A stretch of 5,106 bases of DNA from Acidobacteriota bacterium (GTDB lineage Bacteria > Acidobacteriota > Vicinamibacteria > Vicinamibacterales > UBA2999): positions 1-5,106 of the forward strand of contig JACCSI010000234.1 in NCBI GenBank assembly GCA_013813075.1, given 5' to 3'. The translations under genes and the position numbers were made by a program. The notes under the pieces are model-generated. The model worked only from the letters and a program-made list of their open reading frames with translations, made no database searches and was not told the DNA's origin. Below, piece after piece: positions 1-5,106 of the stretch (position 1 is the stretch's first letter; each line of letters begins with the position of its first letter).

Positions 1-408
1 GCGCTGGTCATGCCCTGGGTCACGTATACCGAGCCGGAGGTGGCGCACGTCGGCGTGTCCAAATCGGATGTGCGCGCCTCGAACGGGCGCCTTGCCACCA
101 TCACCGTACCGCTGTCGGACGTCGACCGTGCGATTGTGGACGATGACGTCGCAGGGTTCGTGGAGGTGCACCACGAACGCGGCCGGTTACGCGGCTGCAC
201 GATCGTCGCGCCGCACGCCGGGGAGATGATCGGCGAGGCGGCGTACGCGCTGACGCATGGTGGCACCCTGGCGCAGTTATCGTCAACCGTGCACCCGTAT
301 CCCACTGTTGGCGAGGCACTGCGGAAAGCCGGTGACGCGTATCGCAGAGAGGCGCTCACCCCCGCCCGTCGCCTGTGGCTGACGCGGTATTTCAGGTGGA
401 CGCGGTAG
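1..408 (+). CDS. FAD-dependent pyridine nucleotide-disulfide oxidoreductase, mercuric reductase-like (3' part only)
   Basis: This is the C-terminal part of a flavoprotein disulfide reductase-family enzyme. The frame is open from base 1, so the gene continues to the left; the ATG at base 10 is internal. The visible 135 codons are essentially the Pyr_redox_dim dimerisation domain. They open with the family signature VTYTEPEVAHVG, continue through GCTIVAPHAGEMIGEAAYAL, and end in HPYPTVGEALRKAGDAYRR (codons from about base 292). In this family that last motif supplies the catalytic His-Glu pair to the partner subunit. Here the His position (HPT in dihydrolipoamide dehydrogenase) is a Tyr at bases 298-300, as in MerA (PYLT), while the Glu is kept at 313-315. 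The tail LWLTRYFRWTR lacks the C-terminal Cys pair of true mercuric reductase, so mercury reduction should not be assumed. The FAD, NAD(P) and redox-Cys regions are outside the window. It ends 19 nt before the receptor gene and probably shares its transcript. The family call is firm; the substrate is unknown. Confidence 0.9.
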   Translation, partial: ALVMPWVTYTEPEVAHVGVSKSDVRASNGRLATITVPLSDVDRAIVDDDVAGFVEVHHERGRLRGCTIVAPHAGEMIGEAAYALTHGGTLAQLSSTVHPYPTVGEALRKAGDAYRREALTPARRLWLTRYFRWTR

Positions 409-415
409 TGGCGTC

Positions 416-421
416 AGGAGG
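416..421 (+). promoter_or_regulatory. Shine-Dalgarno site AGGAGG for the receptor gene
   Basis: A perfect AGGAGG lies six bases before the GTG at 428. It decides the start: the frame stays open further upstream into the preceding gene, but only this GTG has a well-spaced ribosome site and is followed at once by a signal peptide. Confidence 0.8.
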
Positions 422-427
422 CGGCGT

Positions 428-3238
428 GTGACCTGGTCCCGTTGGAGTGTTCTGCTTCTTTCGAGCGTGCTGGGTCTGCCTGGCTTCCTGGCGCCAGCGC
501 GCGTTGAGGCACAGACGAGTGGCATGCTTGCGGGCACGATTCGGGACAGCGCGGGTGCGACGGTAAGCGGCGTGCGCCTGCTGGTGCGGGACACTGGCAC
601 AGGCTTGTCGCGAAGTGCAGAAAGCGGCGAGCGGGGCGAGTACGAGGTGGCCGGCCTTCCGTCCGCGACTCCGTTGGAGATCGTCGCCACGCTGGACGGC
701 TTTGCGATGGTGCGCCGCACGGTCCAGTCGCTGGCGGCTGGAGAACGTCGCCTCCTCGACCTGCGGATGGAGCCGGCCGGCATCAGCGAGCGTATCCGCG
801 TCACTCCCGATGCCGTCATCGGCTTTGCGACCTCGCCGGAACTCGGCGGCCAGCTGACGCGAGACCAGGTGGACCGGGTACCGGTCAACGGACGGGATCT
901 GATGTCCCTCGCCTACCTCGTACCCGGCGCCGCGCCGGCCCGCGGGTTCTACAACCTGGCGCCTCGGCTCACCATCAACGGCGCCTCGTCACTCGTCACC
1001 AATTACAGCGTGGACGGATTCGATAACACCGATCTCTTTCTCGGCGGGCCGAAAGTGCCAGTGACATTCGGCTCGACCGAGAATCTAAAGGTGCTCGTCA
1101 ACGCCTACTCCGCCGAGTATGGACGGACGGGAAATGGGGTGTTCTCGGTGACCACTCGGAGCGGCTCCAACACGCACAGCGGGGACGCGTTCTATGTTCT
1201 GCGCCCGGGTGCGACGCTCGATGCGCCGAACTTTTTCGCGCCCCGCGATGGCCGGGGCGAGGTGGTCGACGACAATTTCGTGCGACACCAAGGCGGTGGA
1301 TCGATCGGCGGTCCGATCGCGCGGGACCGGGCGTTCTACTTCGGCGACGTCGAACTGACACGCGAGCGGCAGGACGCGATCCTCACATCGCCGCTCGCGG
1401 CCGGGTTGGCGCCGACGCGCTTCGACAACCAGACCACCATGGGCAAGGCCGACGTCCGCTGGAGCAACGGCCAGAGTTCCACTGTCCGCTATCAATTTTC
1501 CGATTACACGCACGACGGCGACATCGGGTTTGTCGGTGGGCTCACGCTGCCGTCCGCAGGTCTCGAGGTGAATTATCGCAACCAGTTCATCGCCTTTGCG
1601 CACCGCAGTGTCAATGGCGGAGGGTTCAACGAACTTGGTGTGCTGTCGGGTCAGTTGCGCTCCGACTGGCGTCCCGAGGACGGGGGTCCGCGCGTCGTCG
1701 TGACCGACCGCGGCGCGACGCTCGCCGTGCTCGGGGCGGTCAGCGACAACTTCTCGTGGACCGAGGGCGATTTCCAGATTCGCGATGTCTATACGCACGC
1801 GCTCGGCCGCCACTCGCTCAAGCTCGGGGCCGACGTGCTGCGCGGCGGATTCCGTATTGCGTCCGGCCCAGGCGCGCGCGGCGTCTACGTCGTGGATCTG
1901 GCCGGCCGGCCGGTCACGTCCTCCGGGCCGTTCCTGAGTCGCAACGACCTGCCGCCCGACGTTGCCGTGCTCTCGTACTCACAGACCTTCGTGAATCCCG
2001 TGGTCGAGGGTGCGCAGCTCCTCGCTGGCGCATTCGCAGAGGACACGTTCCGCGCCGCGTCCGACGTCACACTGACGCTGGGTGTGCGGTGGGACTACGA
2101 CTCGGTGACTGATACGCCGCTCGGCGACGGCGACCGCGACAACGTGGCCCCCCGGGTCGGCATCAGCTGGACGCCGAACGGGAGCGCCCGTCATCAAGTC
2201 CGTGGCGGCTTCGGCCTCTTCTACGAGCGGATCCCGTTTGCCGTGCGCTCCGACACCATCTTCAACAACCCTGATGGCGGTGCAGTGTCCGTCACGTTTG
2301 CGCCGGGCACGCCCTTCGTGCCGCCGCGTTTCCCCGCCGCTCTACCTCGAGAGTCGCTACAAGGGCTGCCGCTGTCGCAACTGCCGCCGCGCAACGTCCA
2401 GGTCTTCGACCCCGATCTGCGGAGTCCGCACACCGAGCAGGCATCCGTGGGCTACGTCGTGACGCTGGCAGCCGATTCCGCCCTTGCCATCGATTATGTG
2501 CACAGTCGCGGTCGCGATCTGATTCGTCGAATTGACACGAACGCACCGGCCTCGGTCTCCGCCGGGGTCAGCCGTTCGGTGGCCGCCGCCGACCTTGCGC
2601 GTCCCAGCGTCCCGTCAGCCGGCGGTGTGCGGCTGGTTGAGCAAGACGAGTCCAGTGGCCGCAGCACTTTCGACGGTCTCTATTTCAACCTGCGGCAGCG
2701 CCTGAGTCGAGGCGTGGCGTTCGACGTCGCCTATACGCTTGCACGCATCGAAAACGACACTGACGACATCAATTTTCGCCCGATGGACAGCCGCCGGCCA
2801 GACGCTGAACTGGGACCAAGCCTGAACGACCGGCGGCATGTGCTCGCCGTCAACGGTCTGGTGCGGATTCCGCGTGTGATCGATCTCGTGCCGGTGCTCT
2901 TTCTGTCCAGCGGGCAGCCCCTGAATGTGACCACCGGTCGTGACGACAATGGCGACACGATCTTCAACGACCGTCCGGCCGGCGTGGGCCGTAATAGCGA
3001 GCGCACGTCCGGCTTCGCCCAGTTCGACCTTGGCCTCGTCCGGTCGTTGCGCGCCGGCAAGGCGACTCTCGAAGTCCGGTGCGAAGTCTTCAATGTGTTC
3101 GACCGCGCCAACTTCTCCGGATTCTTCAATTACGGCGCCAGCGGGGTGCGGCCTGATGAGAGCGGCACGCTGGCCTTTCAGCCGACGGTCGCCGGGCCCG
3201 CGCGGCAGTTTCAATTAACCGGCCGCCTCCGTTTCTGA
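428..3238 (+). CDS. Oar-like TonB-dependent outer-membrane receptor with N-terminal carboxypeptidase-regulatory domain
   Basis: This complete 936-residue protein starts at GTG and is predicted to form a plugged 22-strand beta-barrel in the outer membrane, moving a ligand with TonB energy. Residues 1-28 are a Sec signal peptide (hydrophobic VLLLSSVLGLPGFLA, cleavage likely after VEA28). Residues about 33-115 form a carboxypeptidase-regulatory-like beta-sandwich (MLAGTIRDSAGATVSGV ... GEYEVAGLPS). The plug spans about 118-252, with VPVNGRD at 151-157, NYSVDGFDNTD at 192-202, and an AEYGRTGNGVFSVTTRSGSN stretch from 229. The rest is barrel, ending in the Oar-style EVFNVFDRANF at 886-896 and LTGRLRF with terminal Phe936, the usual barrel-assembly signal. 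No clear TonB box can be pointed to; it would be expected near 119-128. A DDNGD...NDRP loop starts at residue 839. The length is at the short end for this class (often about 1000-1200). The ligand cannot be read from sequence. It follows the oxidoreductase by 19 nt and precedes the TVP38 gene by 6 nt, so it is probably co-transcribed with both. Confidence 0.93.
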   Translation: MTWSRWSVLLLSSVLGLPGFLAPARVEAQTSGMLAGTIRDSAGATVSGVRLLVRDTGTGLSRSAESGERGEYEVAGLPSATPLEIVATLDGFAMVRRTVQSLAAGERRLLDLRMEPAGISERIRVTPDAVIGFATSPELGGQLTRDQVDRVPVNGRDLMSLAYLVPGAAPARGFYNLAPRLTINGASSLVTNYSVDGFDNTDLFLGGPKVPVTFGSTENLKVLVNAYSAEYGRTGNGVFSVTTRSGSNTHSGDAFYVLRPGATLDAPNFFAPRDGRGEVVDDNFVRHQGGGSIGGPIARDRAFYFGDVELTRERQDAILTSPLAAGLAPTRFDNQTTMGKADVRWSNGQSSTVRYQFSDYTHDGDIGFVGGLTLPSAGLEVNYRNQFIAFAHRSVNGGGFNELGVLSGQLRSDWRPEDGGPRVVVTDRGATLAVLGAVSDNFSWTEGDFQIRDVYTHALGRHSLKLGADVLRGGFRIASGPGARGVYVVDLAGRPVTSSGPFLSRNDLPPDVAVLSYSQTFVNPVVEGAQLLAGAFAEDTFRAASDVTLTLGVRWDYDSVTDTPLGDGDRDNVAPRVGISWTPNGSARHQVRGGFGLFYERIPFAVRSDTIFNNPDGGAVSVTFAPGTPFVPPRFPAALPRESLQGLPLSQLPPRNVQVFDPDLRSPHTEQASVGYVVTLAADSALAIDYVHSRGRDLIRRIDTNAPASVSAGVSRSVAAADLARPSVPSAGGVRLVEQDESSGRSTFDGLYFNLRQRLSRGVAFDVAYTLARIENDTDDINFRPMDSRRPDAELGPSLNDRRHVLAVNGLVRIPRVIDLVPVLFLSSGQPLNVTTGRDDNGDTIFNDRPAGVGRNSERTSGFAQFDLGLVRSLRAGKATLEVRCEVFNVFDRANFSGFFNYGASGVRPDESGTLAFQPTVAGPARQFQLTGRLRF

Positions 3239-3244
3239 GTTGAG

Positions 3245-3937
3245 ATGACTAAAACACGCGTGCTGATCATCGTGCTGGTCGTCGCGACCCTCGCGGCCGC
3301 CGCGTTCCTGCTGCCGATCAAGGATTGGACGATTCAACTCGCTGAGTGGGCGCGCGGAACCGGGGCGCTCGGCGTCACCGTCTTTGTCCTCGCCTACATC
3401 GTGAGTACGGTATTGGGTTTACCAGGATCGATCTTGACGCTCGCTGCGGGATTCGCCTACGGTCCGGTGTGGGGGCTGGCGATCGCCTCCCCCGCCAGCG
3501 TCGCCGGAGCGACCTGTGCGTTTCTGCTGGGCCGCACGTTGCTGCACGACTGGGCGGTACGGCGCGTCGGCGAATCCGCACGGATACGGGCCATCGACGC
3601 GGCCGTTGCGCGAGAAGGTTTCAAGCTGGTGTTCCTGCTGCGGCTCTCGCCACTCTTCCCCTTCAACGTGTTGAACTATGCGCTCAGCCTGTCACGCGTG
3701 AGCCTTCTCACCTATGTGACTGCGTCGTTTCTGGGAATGCTGCCGGGGACCGCGATGTACGTCTATCTCGGATCCCTCGCGCCGGCGGCCGCCGAGCTTT
3801 CTTCGGCGAGCCAAGGTGGAGGCGCAGCCCGAACCGCCCTCTACGCAGCTGGACTGGTCGCGACCATCGCGGTCGCCGTCCTTGGAACGCGCGCGGCGAG
3901 GCGGGCGCTCGATCCAAAGCTGGCAGAGGCATCATGA
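3245..3937 (+). CDS. TVP38/TMEM64 family (DedA superfamily, SNARE-associated/VTT domain) inner-membrane protein
   Basis: This is a 230-residue polytopic membrane protein of typical length for the family. An N-terminal hydrophobic helix (about 5-23) is followed by hydrophobic segments near 41-60, 78-98, 154-176 and 197-215. The family hallmarks are present: a Gly-rich LGLPGSILTLAAGFAYGPVWG (about 57-77), the charged re-entrant-type motif FLLRLSPLFPFNVLNYAL (about 130-147), and LGMLPGTAMYVYLGSLAP (163-180). Family members of the DedA superfamily have been linked to lipid flipping and proton-driven membrane transport; the substrate of the bacterial TVP38 branch is not settled, and nothing here settles it. 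Only a weak GAG at 3237-3239 precedes the ATG, and the receptor stop is 6 nt upstream, so translation probably depends on coupling to the receptor gene. The stop codon overlaps the start of the DUF547 gene, tying the two products to similar expression. Confidence 0.92.
   Translation: MTKTRVLIIVLVVATLAAAAFLLPIKDWTIQLAEWARGTGALGVTVFVLAYIVSTVLGLPGSILTLAAGFAYGPVWGLAIASPASVAGATCAFLLGRTLLHDWAVRRVGESARIRAIDAAVAREGFKLVFLLRLSPLFPFNVLNYALSLSRVSLLTYVTASFLGMLPGTAMYVYLGSLAPAAAELSSASQGGGAARTALYAAGLVATIAVAVLGTRAARRALDPKLAEAS
3925..3929 (+). promoter_or_regulatory. Ribosome binding site AGAGG for the DUF547 gene
   Basis: AGAGG sits four bases before the ATG at 3934, inside the end of the TVP38 gene. It supports 3934 as the real start, although the same frame is open back beyond 3346. 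Confidence 0.6.
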
Positions 3938-4755
3938 GTGCGAGAGCGCGGGCGTGGTGCGCGTTGGCATCGCTGGTCCTGTGGTCTGCCACGGGGCCGT
4001 CGGCAGCGGCGTTCGACCATGGCTTCGCGGCATACGCTGAGCTCCTGCGTTCGGTCGTGCGCGAGCCGCGCGTGGACTACGCGGCACTGAAGGCCGACCG
4101 CGACCGTCTCGATCGCGTGGTGGGGACATTCGCAGGGCCAAGTCAATCAGAGGAGCAGACGTGGGCCCGCGAACAGCGGATGGCCTTCTGGATCAATGCC
4201 TATAACGCGCTGACGTTGAAGGCCATCGTCGATCACTACCCCATCCGCGCCGGTGTCTTCACTCGCTTGCCGCGCAACAGCATCCGGCAGATTGACGGCG
4301 TTTGGACCACGCTGCGATGGACAGTGGCCGGCCGGACCGTCACACTGGACGACATCGAGCACAAGATTCTTCGTCCGACGTTCGGCGATGCGCGCGTCCA
4401 CTTTGCGCTCAACTGCGCCTCCGTCAGCTGCCCGCTCCTGGCTGGTGAGCCGTACCGCGCGGACACCCTGGACGCGTCGCTCGACACCGCAGCGCGCCGC
4501 TACCTCGCGAGCCCAGAGGGCCTGCGCGTCGAGGCCAGCACTCTGCGGGTCTCGAGCATTTTCAAGTGGTACGGCGAGGACTTCATCGCCCAATACTCGG
4601 CTCTCGTCCCTCAAGGCGGCGATGCGCAACAGCGGGCCATTCTAGGCGCCATCGTTCGTTTCGGTCCCCAAGACGCTGCCGAACGCGCGCGCACTGGTCG
4701 GCCCCGCATTGAATATCTCAACTACAACTGGTCGTTGAACGACGTCCTGCGCTGA
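3934..4755 (+). CDS. Exported DUF547 domain-containing protein
   Basis: This 273-residue protein is predicted to leave the cytoplasm. Its N-terminus has arginines (MSARARAW), a hydrophobic stretch and a PSAAA-F signal-peptidase-I-like site near residues 22-27. There is no lipobox, since Cys9 lies inside the hydrophobic region. The mature part is a full DUF547 domain: RVDYAALKAD (46-55), FWINAYNALTLKAIVDHYP (85-103), a gap with GVW (122-124) and LDDIEHKILRP (139-148), the core HFALNCASVSCPLL (156-169), SSIFKWYGEDF (207-217), and the C-terminal YLNYNWSLND (261-270). The family has no firmly established biochemical role. The invariant-looking His156, Cys161 and Cys166 suggest a catalytic, metal-binding or disulfide role, but that is inference. 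The ATG overlaps the TVP38 stop as ATGA, a classic translational-coupling junction, and the frame upstream of it encodes only arginine-rich non-protein-like sequence antisense in character to family models. Together these choose 3934 as the start. Family assignment is firm, function unknown. Confidence 0.93.
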   Translation: MSARARAWCALASLVLWSATGPSAAAFDHGFAAYAELLRSVVREPRVDYAALKADRDRLDRVVGTFAGPSQSEEQTWAREQRMAFWINAYNALTLKAIVDHYPIRAGVFTRLPRNSIRQIDGVWTTLRWTVAGRTVTLDDIEHKILRPTFGDARVHFALNCASVSCPLLAGEPYRADTLDASLDTAARRYLASPEGLRVEASTLRVSSIFKWYGEDFIAQYSALVPQGGDAQQRAILGAIVRFGPQDAAERARTGRPRIEYLNYNWSLNDVLR

Positions 4756-4794
4756 GCCGCCGCTCTCGCGGTCTTCAATGCCGGGCGTCTAGCC
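4756..4794. other. Short convergent intergenic gap
   Basis: This 39-bp spacer separates the stop of the DUF547 gene from the stop of the minus-strand PIN gene. It holds only a 4-bp stem (CCGC/GCGG at 4760-4771) with a TCTC loop and no T-run on either side, so no convincing intrinsic terminator is seen, although two transcripts must end near here. Confidence 0.5.
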
Positions 4795-5106
4795 TTACGA
4801 GATCCTGGCAGTTGGCGGATGCCAATCGCTGAGGAGCGTGACGTGTCCGGCGCGGGCGGCCTTCCTCGTGTAGGCGCGGTCGGCGGTGAGCATTGTGCCG
4901 CGGTGGCGGATGGCGAGCGCATGATACGCGGCGTCGTAAAACGTCACTTTGTGGGCGCGCATCAGGCTGACGATGGCTTCGGCGTAGACGTACGGCGCTT
5001 CTTCGCGAATCCCGAGGTCGAGCATGGCACGGAGGAGTGAATCCGCCTTGACGGGATGCTTCCGGCCGAGGACATTACCGACCTCAAAGACCCAGAGAGT
5101 CGGCAC
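4795..5106 (-). CDS. VapC-like PIN-domain ribonuclease toxin (5' part beyond the window)
   Basis: This is the C-terminal part of a PIN-domain protein read leftwards; it ends with TAA at 4797-4795 and runs off the right edge, so its N-terminus is missing. The 103 visible residues begin with the mid-domain PTLWVFEVGNVL, which in VapC toxins carries the second acidic metal ligand (Glu at visible residue 8). They continue with a helical stretch, then HKVTFYDAAYHALAIRHRGTMLTADRAYTRKA, which carries the third and fourth acidic residues (Asp58 and Asp76 of the visible part). PIN nucleases of this kind hold divalent metal and cut RNA, often tRNA or rRNA, and are blocked by a VapB antitoxin. The first catalytic Asp and any vapB gene would lie to the right of 5106. 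All visible active-site acids are intact, so nothing here suggests decay. The GTG at 5106-5104 is probably internal, not the start. It converges on the operon to its left and is unlikely to be functionally related to it. Confidence 0.87.
   Translation of the reverse strand: MPTLWVFEVGNVLGRKHPVKADSLLRAMLDLGIREEAPYVYAEAIVSLMRAHKVTFYDAAYHALAIRHRGTMLTADRAYTRKAARAGHVTLLSDWHPPTARIS

Noticed and set aside
10..408. A complete small protein starting at the ATG at base 10.
   Set aside because: The frame is open to the window edge, and the residues at this ATG are the middle of a conserved family motif, so it is an internal Met of a larger enzyme.
1085..1813. 242-codon minus-strand open frame opposite the receptor gene.
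   Set aside because: It is antisense to well-recognised plug and barrel sequence, has no recognisable domain, and long antisense frames are expected at this GC content. The same applies to minus-strand frames at 283-888 and 2615-3214.
1900..1911. Perfect 12-bp palindrome GGCCGGCCGGCC.
   Set aside because: It lies inside the receptor gene encoding ordinary Leu-Ala-Gly-Arg-Pro codons, and such GC palindromes arise readily by chance in this composition. No second copy was noticed.
3346..3933. Long open frame upstream of and in frame with the DUF547 gene, which would give a 469-residue protein.
   Set aside because: It overlaps nearly all of the TVP38 gene, its translation is arginine-rich and unlike any domain, and the ATG at 3934 has a ribosome site and a signal peptide directly after it. 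The open frame is a by-product of high GC.
4760..4771. CCGC-TCTC-GCGG inverted repeat after the DUF547 stop as a terminator.
   Set aside because: The stem is only four pairs with no following T-run, too weak to call an intrinsic terminator.
4819..5040. Plus-strand 73-codon open frame.
   Set aside because: It lies opposite the PIN-domain gene, whose motifs are clear, and its own translation matches nothing recognisable.

Overview
The window is a compact, GC-rich bacterial segment. It holds four plus-strand genes packed almost end to end, followed by one converging minus-strand gene cut by the right edge. The large receptor has a carboxypeptidase-regulatory N-terminal domain, the plug motif VPVNGRD, a DDNGD...NDRP loop and a C-terminal phenylalanine. 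That architecture is strongly expanded in Acidobacteriota, and with the high GC it suggests an acidobacterium, perhaps of the Vicinamibacteria type. The phylum is an inference from family style, not from a marker gene.

Layout: (1) bases 1-408 are the C-terminal dimerisation domain of a FAD/NAD(P)-dependent disulfide-oxidoreductase-family enzyme resembling mercuric reductase, whose 5' part lies left of the window. (2) 428-3238 is a complete Oar-like TonB-dependent outer-membrane receptor with a GTG start and a strong ribosome binding site. (3) 3245-3937 is a TVP38/TMEM64 (DedA-superfamily) inner-membrane protein. (4) 3934-4755 is an exported DUF547 protein whose start codon overlaps the preceding stop in an ATGA junction. 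(5) 4795-5106, minus strand, is the C-terminal two thirds or so of a VapC-like PIN-domain ribonuclease.

The gaps between genes 1-4 are 19 nt, 6 nt and a 4-nt overlap, so they look like one operon whose promoter lies upstream of the window. A flavin disulfide reductase-like enzyme, a TVP38 protein and a DUF547 protein together form a recognisable gene company. From memory, such genes recur near the ArsS-type radical SAM and glycosyltransferase genes annotated as arsenosugar biosynthesis. No ArsS or transferase gene is visible here, so that link is a hypothesis. The least expected part is the TonB-dependent receptor placed in the middle of this set, which would add outer-membrane uptake or export to the module.

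No RNA genes, CRISPR arrays, insertion sequences or convincing terminators were found. No gene-free stretch exceeds 40 bases.
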